Positions 1 to 8,544 of a stretch of 64,000 nucleotides of DNA are shown here, one piece after another. Position numbers and translations under genes: made by a program. The DNA is from Chryseobacterium oleae (lineage in GTDB: Bacteria > Bacteroidota > Bacteroidia > Flavobacteriales > Weeksellaceae). Positions within the stretch are counted from its first letter, which is position 1. The number at the start of each line of letters is the position of its first letter. The notes under the pieces were generated by a model. That model saw only the letters and a list, made by a program, of their open reading frames with translations. It did no database searches and was not told the origin of the DNA. Location of the stretch: positions 1,054,001-1,118,000 of the forward strand of contig NZ_FOVD01000001.1 in the NCBI RefSeq assembly GCF_900115055.1, written 5' to 3'.

Positions 1-1
1 T

Positions 2-1045
2 TTTTATCAGATCATTAATGGAGGTTATGCTAATATTAACCTTAAACCGAGCGATTCATGGGATATCTTATTGGGAGCGAGGTATGAAAATGATATGACT
101 TTGATCCGTTATTCAAAACAAAGTGACGATAATAAGCAGAATTTAGAGAAAAATAAAGATTTCTTCCTGCCTTCATTATCCATTAAAAAAGCAATTAACA
201 GTAAAAATAATTTAAGATTCTCTTTCAGTAAAACGGTTACTCGTCCTATCCTGATCGAGACTATGCCAATTACTTATATTAACCCGGATAACGTAAACAT
301 CGTAGGTAACCCTGAAATTAAAAACAGTGAAAACTACAATTTCGATTTGAAATGGGAATATTTCCCTACCAACAAGGAAATGTTTGCTGTTAACCTATTC
401 GCTAAAAGAATCGACAATGCCATTGAACGTTCATTAGTAGCTTCAGGAAATGCAACAGGTTCTACGATCACATTCTTCAATGCTAAAAAAGCGGATTTAT
501 TTGGGGTAGAATTGGAAGGGATTTTCAGTTTAAGCAGAATATCAGAATCTCTTCATAATTTCACTTTGGGAGCTAATGCCACCATCATGTACTCTGATGT
601 TGAAAGAAGTGCAGATCAGCTGAAAATGGAAGAGCCAGAGTGGTTCAAAACAACTGGGGAAACATTACGTAAAAGAGGTCTTCAGGGAGCTGCTCCTTAT
701 ACCATTAATGCTGATTTAAAGTACGAACTTAAAAACCGTAACAACTTAGCCCATACTTTCTCTCTTGTATATAACGTATCAGGAAGCAAAATATATGCAA
801 CAGGAGGTGCAGGTACAGATAACTACTACGAAAAGCCATTTAGCCAGATCGATTTTGTATACCAGGGGCAACTATCCAAAAACTGGAATGTAAAACTGGG
901 AGTACAGAATATCTTAGACAGCAAATATAAAATCTTATTGGGTGACAAAAATTATCTCCCGCTTAATTTAGAGGAAGGAAATAATACGTTGGTCAACTAT
1001 TACAGAGGTATCACATTCAACTTTACCGTAGGGTATACATTCTAA
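2..1045 (+). CDS. TonB-dependent outer-membrane receptor, C-terminal part (5' end outside window)
   Basis: The frame is open from base 2, so the gene begins upstream; the first in-frame start-like codon (TTG at 71) lies in the middle of the barrel (LLGARYEND) and is not a real start. The visible 347 residues are the outer-membrane beta-barrel of a TonB-dependent receptor: alternating aromatic/polar strands, an SFSKTVTRP segment, GVQNILDSKY near the end and a terminal strand closing in aromatic F (NFTVGYTF). The plug domain is not in view, so the substrate cannot be told. The gene is followed after 34 bp by a lipoprotein gene on the same strand, a common receptor plus surface partner layout in Bacteroidota. 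Family assignment is firm; the ligand is unknown. Confidence 0.9.
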   Translation, partial: FYQIINGGYANINLKPSDSWDILLGARYENDMTLIRYSKQSDDNKQNLEKNKDFFLPSLSIKKAINSKNNLRFSFSKTVTRPILIETMPITYINPDNVNIVGNPEIKNSENYNFDLKWEYFPTNKEMFAVNLFAKRIDNAIERSLVASGNATGSTITFFNAKKADLFGVELEGIFSLSRISESLHNFTLGANATIMYSDVERSADQLKMEEPEWFKTTGETLRKRGLQGAAPYTINADLKYELKNRNNLAHTFSLVYNVSGSKIYATGGAGTDNYYEKPFSQIDFVYQGQLSKNWNVKLGVQNILDSKYKILLGDKNYLPLNLEEGNNTLVNYYRGITFNFTVGYTF

Positions 1046-1079
1046 ATAAATTAATAAAAAATAAAAATAAAGTATAAAA

Positions 1080-2303
1080 ATGAAAAGAAGAGTTTTATCA
1101 TTATTATCGTTAACAGCCGTGTTAACATTAGCCTTAAATTCATGTACTATCGAGGTAAATGATGGCTTAGGAGACGGTACTACAGTTACTACTCCGGGAA
1201 CTACTGAAAGTGTATTAAGCGGAAGCGGAACATTATCAGGAACTATTTCAAAAGATATCCTTATCAAAAAAGGAAGTTATACATTAGACGGAATCGTAAA
1301 AATTACAAATAACGCGACCATCACTATCGAAGCAGGAGCTACTTTCAATGTAGTAACTTCTAAAACAAGTGGTTTAGTGATTCTTCAGGACGGAAAGATC
1401 AACGCCGTAGGTACAGCTGCTGAGCCGATTGTATTCACTACTGCTACTAAAACTCCTGGAGACTGGGGTGGAATTACCATCTACGGAAGCGCGCCTATCA
1501 AAGCGGTGAACGGAAATACACAAGCTCTTTCTGAAGATGGAAATAACGTTTACTACGGAGGAACTGATGCCAATTCAAACTCTGGAACCATGAAGTTTGT
1601 AAGAGTAGAATACGCTGGTAAAAAGATCGGTGACGGTACTTCTGAAACCAACTCTATGACATTCTATGCCGTAGGAGCAGGAACTACTTTAGAGAACCTT
1701 GTAACTTATAAAGGAACTGACGACGGATATGAATTCTTCGGTGGAACTGTAAGTGCTAAAAACATCGTTTCTTACGGTAACTTCGATGACTCATTCGACT
1801 GGCAGGATGCATGGAGCGGACAGAACAATACCAACTGGTATGCTTTCCAGACAGGAACAGGTAACTTCGGTATGGAAATCGAAGCTTCCGGTAATGCTGA
1901 CAACGTAGCACCAAAAGTATCTAACATTACTTTAATCAGAGATACGAATACCAACCCTGAATCTGCTAACTCTCCTGAAATCTCTGCAATCCAGTTCAAA
2001 AAACACGGAACAGGAATTTTCACAAATGTTTATATCAGCGGTTATAAAAATATCGGAACTCAGAAAGCTTATAGCGTACTGATCCAGGATGCAGCTACAG
2101 AAACAAGCCAGGTAAATACCGGAAAAGTGGTTGTAGCTCCTCTTACTTACTTAAACTCTGACAATGCAGGAGTTTGGGGATATGCATACTCTCCAAACGG
2201 TGCTAAAACGTTCACCAATGCTACTACTGTTACCAAAGTATCTCTAACTCCTGGAGCTTGGGCTACAGTAGACGGAGTAAACCTTTTAGCAGGATTACAA
2301 TAA
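1080..2303 (+). CDS. Surface lipoprotein with predicted parallel beta-helix, partner of upstream TonB receptor
   Basis: 407 aa. A lipoprotein signal peptide (MKRRVLSLLSLT...LNSC, acylated Cys about 22) is followed by a Gly/Thr/Asn-rich body with short recurring turns (TNNATITIEAGATF, LQDGKINAVGTAAEPIVFTT, GDWGGITIYG, DGYEFFGGT, FDDSFDWQD), the look of a right-handed beta-helix. No catalytic motif and no T9SS tail are visible. It sits 34 bp behind the TonB receptor and before a strong terminator, so the two are probably co-transcribed; a role as accessory or ligand-capturing surface lipoprotein of that receptor is inferred. Homologues are often mis-annotated as transporters; nothing here supports that. 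Confidence 0.75.
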   Translation: MKRRVLSLLSLTAVLTLALNSCTIEVNDGLGDGTTVTTPGTTESVLSGSGTLSGTISKDILIKKGSYTLDGIVKITNNATITIEAGATFNVVTSKTSGLVILQDGKINAVGTAAEPIVFTTATKTPGDWGGITIYGSAPIKAVNGNTQALSEDGNNVYYGGTDANSNSGTMKFVRVEYAGKKIGDGTSETNSMTFYAVGAGTTLENLVTYKGTDDGYEFFGGTVSAKNIVSYGNFDDSFDWQDAWSGQNNTNWYAFQTGTGNFGMEIEASGNADNVAPKVSNITLIRDTNTNPESANSPEISAIQFKKHGTGIFTNVYISGYKNIGTQKAYSVLIQDAATETSQVNTGKVVVAPLTYLNSDNAGVWGYAYSPNGAKTFTNATTVTKVSLTPGAWATVDGVNLLAGLQ

Positions 2304-2330
2304 GTAACTAGTTTCTTCATATCTAATTTT

Positions 2331-2365
2331 AAAAGCCATCAGGAAAAAATCCTGATGGCTTTTTA
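2331..2365 (+). terminator. Rho-independent terminator after receptor/lipoprotein pair
   Basis: A 14-bp stem (AAAAGCCATCAGGA) closes a five-A loop and runs into TTTTT. It lies 28 bp after the lipoprotein stop. The A-rich 5' flank could also let it work for transcription from the other side. Confidence 0.85.
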
Positions 2366-2425
2366 CTTTATACAGAACATAAACCGGATTTAGAATGCCT
2401 ATTGTGTGAAGTTTCCGGTCTGATA

Positions 2426-4822
2426 TTACTTTAGCGTTTCATTATAGTAAACCGGGATATAATTATTTTTATCATAACCCATCATGATGACTTTATAGCT
2501 TTTAGCCTCGTCATTATTGTAGAACTGTACTTTGGCAGCTTCTTTCTGAACCTCCAGATAAGGATTCCAGTAAAGAACGGAACGTACATCTTGTGAAATT
2601 TTTCTCATCTCCTCGCTGCTGTAATCCGGGCTGATAAAAGGAGGCTCTTTTTGATATCCTTTTAATGAAATCTGTTTTAGCATACTGGGTTTTGTAGAGT
2701 TCGCGGAACCTGCACTGCCACCTCTGCGCGTATATATCGCTATAGCCCCGTTTCCGCCGCCAAAACCACCGGCAAAATATCCTTTGATGACTTTTACCAT
2801 CGCAATATCCGAAATGGGAATAGAGGAAATATAATCTGTATTCACGGGCATTTCATCAAGGTAGATTCCTACGCTTGATCCTCTCAACATTGGAACATAA
2901 GTACCTCCCTTCGACTGTATTTCCAGGCCTGCAACCCTACCCTGCAGCCACTGCAAAATATTTGTGTTGGCACTGTTGTTATTATCATTAACAAAATCAA
3001 AAACAACCTCATTCCCACTTTTAAATAAAGAACTGCTCAATTGATTATTCAGATTCTTTGTTAAATTTTTCTTCTCTCCTTTTAATTTAACCTCCGCAAT
3101 GTCTGTCACATTTTCACTGATTGTTTTCTGACTGTTTTTATTGACTACAAATTTTGCGATTTCATCCGGCAGTTTTTCATTAGCATCACGTTTTACCAGC
3201 ATATACCGACTTTCCGGCAGACTCCCTTTATAGGATGTAAATTCGAAATTAGGTTGAAAAATCACCTGAACCTGTTCTTTTGGAATTTTCTGTTCAGGAT
3301 TCAGCTGATAGGAAACTTTTAAAACATCTTCAAACACCAATCCGTTTAAGCTAAAAAAGCCTTTATCATCCGTTTTTATCTGATGAAAACCACTCGGCTG
3401 ATTGGAAGAATTTGAAAAAACAAGATTAAGGATCATATTGGGAGCCGGCTTTTCCTGCACTGAAACTTTTCCCTTGTATGACAGATAATTTTCAGGTTTA
3501 TTTTTAATGATGGGATAATTTCCCAGCATCAGCATTTTCCAGTCGAACCTTTTCCATTTTTCAGAAATCAGTAAAGCATCTAGTGCTTCAGAATTACTGT
3601 TTTTAGTAAAGTATCGGGCCGGAGCATTAATTTTAGAATCAATATCACCTGTGAGCCATAAAGTACTTAGAAGACTGTTGTCATCTTCTGAACTTTTACT
3701 GTTTCCGTCCATAATGAGTACGGAATAGTCAGATTCACTGTCATCCTTTGGAACACTGAATGAATTGATAGCACGCGGATTTTCATTCAACGATAAAGAC
3801 TGAAGGCCCGGCTTTTTGATTTTTAATAATTCTGGCTGTACAAAACAAAGTCTCTGAGCGACTATATTCTCCTGATCATCAAAAACACTGATCTGTAAGA
3901 CGCCGTTCACCAGTTTATCAGCCGGAATAGATAGTTCCTGACCTGATATTTTGCCTGCCACAGCTTTGTAAACCATCTGATTGTTCATCGTTCCTATAAT
4001 CTTATACCCTTTGGATACCGGCAGATTTTTGCCGTTTAAAGTAAAAGTAACAGCCTTCGAATCACTTTTCAACTGCAAATGAATCCCTGATGATGCTACG
4101 TTCGGAAGATCAACGCTATGCTTAGCTCCGGCGGCATCAGAAACAATCAGCTTATAATTCTTTCCATTTTGCGGTGTCAATTCAAAAGCCCCTACATTTT
4201 CATCAAAACCACTGAGGCTTACAATTTTAGTATCTGGTTTTTCAGCATCTATGACATAGCCACTCCATTTTGAAGGTGTAAATCCTTTGGAACGAAGCCT
4301 TACTGCAAATTTTGTTCGAATTCCGTCTATAAAAGTTCCGCTTTCCGGATATACTGCGGCATTCCAAGCCGAGAGAGAGTCTTTTACAAGCTTTTCCGAC
4401 GAAGATGGGTTATAAATTTCAATAGGCCGTATCAGTTGAAAATCCTCACTGAAGTTGGTCATCCAGGTTGTATAAGCCCGTATATAATAGACATTTTCTT
4501 TTAAATTTTCCGGAATAGCCATGCTCCCGCTTCCTTTTCCATTCAGCAGGGGAACAATTGTTTTAGTGATCTGGCTTTTGTTCTGGTCATAGAGTTCTAC
4601 AAAAAGGTTGGTAGAAATTGCAGAAGGATTATAGCCTTCAAATACAAAGGACTTAAACCACAAATTTTCCCCAGCCAGATAGCTGTTCTTGTCAAAAAGC
4701 AAATGTATTTTTTCCTGTGGATATTTTTCTTTAAATGTATTCAGAGCTTCTTCAGCTTTAAGCTGTGAACTCAAATCATAAGCCATGCTTAAAGCAAATA
4801 GGAGTATTAGTTTTTTCATCAT
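2426..4822 (-). CDS. Exported MG2/macroglobulin-like protein with C-terminal TonB-plug domain and no barrel
   Basis: 798 aa with a signal peptide (MMKKLILLFALSMAYDLSSQ). Residues about 35-140 (EKIHLLFDKNSYLAGENLWF, YYIRAYTTWM) match the macroglobulin-like MG2 fold at the N-terminus of a Bacteroidota exported family. A carboxypeptidase-regulatory-like segment is likely around 450-520 (YKGKVSVQEKPAPNMI... KTDDKGFFSLNGL). Residues about 619-703 look like a TonB plug (LQGRVAGLEIQ, PMLRGSSVGIYLDEMP, VKVIKGYFAGGFGGGNGAI), but the chain ends about 95 residues later with no room for a beta-barrel. It is therefore not a receptor by itself; anchoring or partner docking is a guess. It stands alone, on the strand opposite its left neighbour. 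The two N-terminal ATGs are adjacent. Confidence 0.75.
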   Translation of the reverse strand: MMKKLILLFALSMAYDLSSQLKAEEALNTFKEKYPQEKIHLLFDKNSYLAGENLWFKSFVFEGYNPSAISTNLFVELYDQNKSQITKTIVPLLNGKGSGSMAIPENLKENVYYIRAYTTWMTNFSEDFQLIRPIEIYNPSSSEKLVKDSLSAWNAAVYPESGTFIDGIRTKFAVRLRSKGFTPSKWSGYVIDAEKPDTKIVSLSGFDENVGAFELTPQNGKNYKLIVSDAAGAKHSVDLPNVASSGIHLQLKSDSKAVTFTLNGKNLPVSKGYKIIGTMNNQMVYKAVAGKISGQELSIPADKLVNGVLQISVFDDQENIVAQRLCFVQPELLKIKKPGLQSLSLNENPRAINSFSVPKDDSESDYSVLIMDGNSKSSEDDNSLLSTLWLTGDIDSKINAPARYFTKNSNSEALDALLISEKWKRFDWKMLMLGNYPIIKNKPENYLSYKGKVSVQEKPAPNMILNLVFSNSSNQPSGFHQIKTDDKGFFSLNGLVFEDVLKVSYQLNPEQKIPKEQVQVIFQPNFEFTSYKGSLPESRYMLVKRDANEKLPDEIAKFVVNKNSQKTISENVTDIAEVKLKGEKKNLTKNLNNQLSSSLFKSGNEVVFDFVNDNNNSANTNILQWLQGRVAGLEIQSKGGTYVPMLRGSSVGIYLDEMPVNTDYISSIPISDIAMVKVIKGYFAGGFGGGNGAIAIYTRRGGSAGSANSTKPSMLKQISLKGYQKEPPFISPDYSSEEMRKISQDVRSVLYWNPYLEVQKEAAKVQFYNNDEAKSYKVIMMGYDKNNYIPVYYNETLK

Positions 4823-4977
4823 CGTATGAATTCTGATTTGGTATTTTATTTTGAATACTAAAAATAATCTTTTTATGAATATATCAAACCAAACATTTAT
4901 TTTTTTTGATTAGACCCATTTTTCAAATGAATTCACACTTAAAAGCCATTAGGATTTTTCTGTTGGTTTTTTATTAA

Positions 4978-5352
4978 TTAGCTTCCCCAATCGACATCTT
5001 TATGTAGGTTTTTTATCTCTTCTGATATTTGATATTCGTTTTTTATAATGTAATCATACCAGTCGTTGGGAATGATGACATTGTAATTCAATACATATTC
5101 TGGTAAATCATCAGGCCAGGACCAAATTCCATCTGTCAATATCAAAAAAGCTCCTGATCTTATTTCTTTTGTAAATAAGTGCGGAAAATTCATAGCGCTG
5201 GTTGCTGCAACAATTCCTCCTAAATTCAGATAATTGATTAACTTGTCCTTATCATATAATGCATTCACTTCTTCATTAATGTAAAGGTTTATTGATGGGA
5301 AATTTTGATACTTCACCCCATATTCTTTCCACAGTCCAAATTCTTTATACAT
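4978..5352 (-). CDS. Small cytoplasmic hypothetical protein, immunity-protein-like
   Basis: 124 aa, ATG start, no signal or membrane segment. It is acidic and aromatic-rich with a conspicuous LTDGIWSWPDDLPEYV stretch near residues 71-86 and a terminal KNLHKDVDWGS. I do not recognise a named family. Small, soluble, Trp-rich proteins of this style are common among polymorphic-toxin immunity proteins in Bacteroidota; that is inference from style only. It follows another orphan hypothetical by 31 bp on the same strand, so the two are likely co-transcribed. Confidence 0.55.
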   Translation of the reverse strand: MYKEFGLWKEYGVKYQNFPSINLYINEEVNALYDKDKLINYLNLGGIVAATSAMNFPHLFTKEIRSGAFLILTDGIWSWPDDLPEYVLNYNVIIPNDWYDYIIKNEYQISEEIKNLHKDVDWGS

Positions 5353-5383
5353 TGCTGTTTACAATTTAAAATTCTATATCATT

Positions 5384-5908
5384 TTATACACTTATTACTG
5401 GCACATACCTATTTTCGCAAAACCTGATAAACTCTTCAGAATTTCCGGGAGGTGGCTCTTCTCCGGTGATGCAGGCATAATCCGGATTCAGATATCTTTT
5501 TATTCTGTAGTACATCAGCAAGCTCTCTCTTGAATCTACTTTGTTTCCATAAATAGAAGCTCCAAAAATCATTTTCCTGTCATCTGTATATCGTAATGTA
5601 AACTGTTTTAGTTCAGAAGTCTCAGCGAGGTTTTGCCAATAAATAATATAATCAACGCCTGGGTTTTGATCAAGGTAAGTCAGCAGGTCTTTTACATTAT
5701 CAAAAGTTCCCTCCACTTTATTTCCATATTGAGGTATCGGATAATCTTCAGATAACTCTTTGTTTTGGGGCAAAAATTCATCCAAAAACTTGTAAACAAG
5801 ACCGGAATCTCTCTTATTAACCAAATAATATGAATCTATATATTGAGGCATCTTTCTATTGATATGAGTTTTTAGTTTCTCATCTGCAAAATATAAACAA
5901 ATAATCAC
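5384..5908 (-). CDS. Hypothetical protein, orphan, upstream of the 124-aa gene
   Basis: 174 aa from a GTG start at 5908; an ATG 57 nt further in (5851, MPQYIDSYYLV) is an equally possible start. The frame is open upstream only to about 5933 and has no ATG there, so the true N-terminus is uncertain. It is soluble, with Tyr/Asp-rich segments (YDQNP-like LDQNPGVDYIIYWQNLAE, RYTDDRKMIFGASIYGN) and no motif I recognise. It lies just after the terminator of the amidohydrolase gene and 31 bp before the 124-aa gene. Function unknown; an accessory or immunity-like pair is one possibility. Confidence 0.55.
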   Translation of the reverse strand: MIICLYFADEKLKTHINRKMPQYIDSYYLVNKRDSGLVYKFLDEFLPQNKELSEDYPIPQYGNKVEGTFDNVKDLLTYLDQNPGVDYIIYWQNLAETSELKQFTLRYTDDRKMIFGASIYGNKVDSRESLLMYYRIKRYLNPDYACITGEEPPPGNSEEFIRFCENRYVPVISV

Positions 5909-5923
5909 ACCTACAATACACCG

Positions 5924-5953
5924 AAAAAGCCATCAGAAAAATCCAATGGCTTT
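5924..5953 (-). terminator. Terminator of the 412-aa amidohydrolase gene
   Basis: On the minus strand AAAGCCAT and ATGGCTTT pair around a 12-nt loop and are followed by five Ts. It lies 41 bp past the amidohydrolase stop codon. Confidence 0.65.
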
Positions 5954-5993
5954 ATTCACAAAAAACAAGTATATTAAAAAATATATATTTCAA

Positions 5994-7232
5994 TTAAGGT
6001 CTCCAGAACAGATTTCCTTCGTTCATTAGGGCTTCTGTTTTAGATATTCTGGAAACGGCTTCAGCAGAACATGAAGCATCGGCCAGTACAATGGAAGCTT
6101 CGTCGCCCGGCTTTGGCCATTGCTGTTTTCCTTTATCATCCAAAGGAAGAATACTTTGAGTAGCAAACTGAAGTGTTCTGGACAGATCAAATTCAGTTTC
6201 ATATCCGTAAAGCTCAGCAATAAGATTCGCTTTCTGCAGCATATTTCCTGAACCGAAAGTACTCCAGTAATCCTGAACATTATCATTTCCGATCAGAACA
6301 TTCACTCCATACTTTTTTAAGACAGGAATCGGCATTATCGTTCCTCTAAAAGGTACAGAAGAGGCAATTCCCACTTTTCCTTCTGCCAGTCTTTCTGCTA
6401 TTTTTTCCGTTTCTTTTGTTGAAAGATGTCCTAAAGCAAAAGCGTGGCTTACAAATGTTTTTCCCTGCAACTGCGGGTTTTCAATCGCTTTATCGATCAG
6501 ATAATTAATGGTCTTCATCCCGGATTCTCCTGCTTCATGCAAATGGATGTCAATTCCTTTTTGATGATCTAAAGCCAGCTGTACCGTAAAGTCAAGCACC
6601 TTTTCGATGTTCCCATCAATACTCAAAGGATCAAGACCTCCGATAAAACCTACACTTTTCAGTTGCGCCGCTTCTTTCATCAAAGGAATTGTATCGGTAT
6701 AATACAAACCATGCTGTGGAAATGCTACAAGTTCAGCTTTAAAAGAATCTTTTTTGTGCTCTAAAGCTTGTTCCAGATGTTCCAAAGATTTTAAACCTGA
6801 GGTAGGATCAATATTAAAATGAGTTCTCGCAAAATGAGTTCCGTAATGCTGTAACAGACTGATCAGCTGCTCTGCCCTTTCCACGGAGGTTTTTAAAAGT
6901 TCAGGGATAATTTCCTGCTCATAAGCGATCATATCCTTTACCGTTCTCCGCTTCGGCGAAAGTGCCTGCCACGGAAGTCCGTACCATGTTTTATCAAGAT
7001 GGATGTGCATATCTCTGAAAGCAGGAAGCATCAGAAAACCTTTGGCATCCAAGGCATCAGAAGCAGGATTATTCGGCTTTACAGCTTTGATTTTCCCTTC
7101 TTCTATATCCACACTGAAAAGATCAGTTTTTGTTCTGATCACTTCTCCTTCATCATATTCAAATCCCGTTTCGAGACGGACATTTTTGAGCGAATATGTT
7201 CCTTTTGCAACCAATTGATACGGAAACTGCAT
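5994..7232 (-). CDS. Amidohydrolase, cytosine-deaminase-like (cytoplasmic paralogue)
   Basis: 412 aa, ATG start. Metal-dependent hydrolase of the amidohydrolase superfamily, nearest in motif layout to cytosine/isoguanine-type deaminases. Visible motifs: MHIHLDK (first two metal His), HLHEAGESG (third His with the catalytic Glu), a SHAFALG histidine and a GNDNVQDYW aspartate loop. No signal peptide. It is about 60% identical by eye to the exported paralogue at 8545-9879, sharing LKNVRLETGFEY at the N-terminus and ASCSAEAVSRIS near the C-terminus. An AraC regulator lies 82 bp upstream on the same strand. Substrate unknown: a deaminated cyclic amide or nucleobase-like compound is inferred. Confidence 0.85.
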   Translation of the reverse strand: MQFPYQLVAKGTYSLKNVRLETGFEYDEGEVIRTKTDLFSVDIEEGKIKAVKPNNPASDALDAKGFLMLPAFRDMHIHLDKTWYGLPWQALSPKRRTVKDMIAYEQEIIPELLKTSVERAEQLISLLQHYGTHFARTHFNIDPTSGLKSLEHLEQALEHKKDSFKAELVAFPQHGLYYTDTIPLMKEAAQLKSVGFIGGLDPLSIDGNIEKVLDFTVQLALDHQKGIDIHLHEAGESGMKTINYLIDKAIENPQLQGKTFVSHAFALGHLSTKETEKIAERLAEGKVGIASSVPFRGTIMPIPVLKKYGVNVLIGNDNVQDYWSTFGSGNMLQKANLIAELYGYETEFDLSRTLQFATQSILPLDDKGKQQWPKPGDEASIVLADASCSAEAVSRISKTEALMNEGNLFWRP

Positions 7233-7314
7233 GACTTATCTTTTAACAGGACAAAGTTACGCCGGCTTTGCTTCAGAGCCGGTGTATCAATTATGCTTTG
7301 TTTTGTATGGATTA

Positions 7315-8226
7315 TTATTTGAACTGCGACGGAGTCATTCCCGTCTGTGCTTTGAAAAACTTGGAAAAGCTCGCATGATCATAGAAACCAAGATCATAGA
7401 CAATATCCTTGACTGACATTTCGGATACTTTTAAAAGACGCTTTGCCTCCAGTAAAATCCTGTCCTGGATCAAAGAAGAAGCCGAAGCATTCAGATTTTT
7501 TTTACAGACAATGTTTAAATAATTGGCAGAAATATTAAGCTTCTCCGCATAGAAAGACACCGACCTTTCTGTTCTGAAATGTTCATCAATCAGCTGTAAA
7601 AATTTAGAAATAATAGGATTGGAATGGTACATTTCAAAATCTTTAAAAGCCCCTTCCACCGATTTACTGACCAGCAAACCGATCAGCTCGCTGCGTTTTT
7701 GAATGACTTCCCAAAATACATGCTCCTCACTCACCTCTTTCTGGATGGCCTGAAATTCATACAGGAAAGTCCCAAAAGTTTCTTTGGAAAGATTAATCAC
7801 CGGATGACTTTGATAGTAAGAAGCTGAAAACCTCAGCGAAGGAAGAAAACTCTCAAACCAGTCTCTGCTGATCATCAGCTGATACCCTACCGTTTCCTTT
7901 TCAATCACCCACTGATGCACCTGATCCGGAAAAACAAGATGAATCTGGCTGTTTCCCACCTCATATTCCGTGAAATCAATGGTGTGACTGCCTTTTCCGT
8001 GTTCAAAAAGATTGATGATAAAGAAATCATGTTTGTGGGGCTCATCAATGGAACGTTCCCCGTACAGTTCATTAAACAGCAGATGGCAGCCCTGATGCTG
8101 GTTTTCGCTGAACTCCTGAATGCCTAAAACGGGAAAATGATCTGTATGATGACCCACTTGATCTGATTTTCTCTTAAAATTAGTAAAATTTATGCGAGAA
8201 ATCTGAACGGATGGAGATATTTTCAT
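7315..8226 (-). CDS. AraC-family transcriptional regulator
   Basis: 303 aa from the ATG at 8226 (MKISPSVQIS); a longer frame exists only from a TTG at 8259. The N-terminal cupin-like sensing half (PHKHDFFIINLFEHGKGSHTIDF) is followed by two C-terminal helix-turn-helix motifs, about 205-300, ending in the AraC signature (YDLGFYDHASFSKFFKAQTGMTPSQFK). It lies between the two paralogous amidohydrolase genes, all on the minus strand, and is the obvious candidate regulator of one or both. Inducer unknown. Confidence 0.9.
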   Translation of the reverse strand: MKISPSVQISRINFTNFKRKSDQVGHHTDHFPVLGIQEFSENQHQGCHLLFNELYGERSIDEPHKHDFFIINLFEHGKGSHTIDFTEYEVGNSQIHLVFPDQVHQWVIEKETVGYQLMISRDWFESFLPSLRFSASYYQSHPVINLSKETFGTFLYEFQAIQKEVSEEHVFWEVIQKRSELIGLLVSKSVEGAFKDFEMYHSNPIISKFLQLIDEHFRTERSVSFYAEKLNISANYLNIVCKKNLNASASSLIQDRILLEAKRLLKVSEMSVKDIVYDLGFYDHASFSKFFKAQTGMTPSQFK

Positions 8227-8544
8227 TTTTAAACCGGATTGATTGTTTCTTAACCACAAAATGCACCGATTAAAGAAATACTTTTTGAAACATTAAGAGG
8301 AATGAAGGAGGTAAGGAAAATTAAGAAAAAAATCAGTTGATTTTTTTTAAGCTGTGTTTCTTAAAAAGCGAAGCTCTACTTAATATTCTTAAAACCTGAA
8401 TCAATCTTAATGGTTCAGTATTTTCAGAAAAAGATCTGTACAATCTGATCAATCTGCGCGAAATTATTTCTTATCCACAAAAATTTTTAAACACTTAAGC
8501 TATTTTAAGTTGAAAGTATTAAGTGATCTTTCATTCTATTATTT
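8227..8544. other. Intergenic, AT-rich, degenerate repeat remnants
   Basis: No gene seen. It contains runs such as TTAATGGTTCA and ATCTGATCAATCTGCG that recur loosely at 10430-10495, suggesting decayed dispersed repeats. It must hold the AraC gene promoter, but no clear TAnnTTTG element stands out. Confidence 0.5.

Noticed and set aside
68..73. TTG at 71 as start of the first receptor gene
   Set aside because: The frame is open back to base 2 and the residues before it continue the same barrel pattern, so the gene is simply cut by the window edge.
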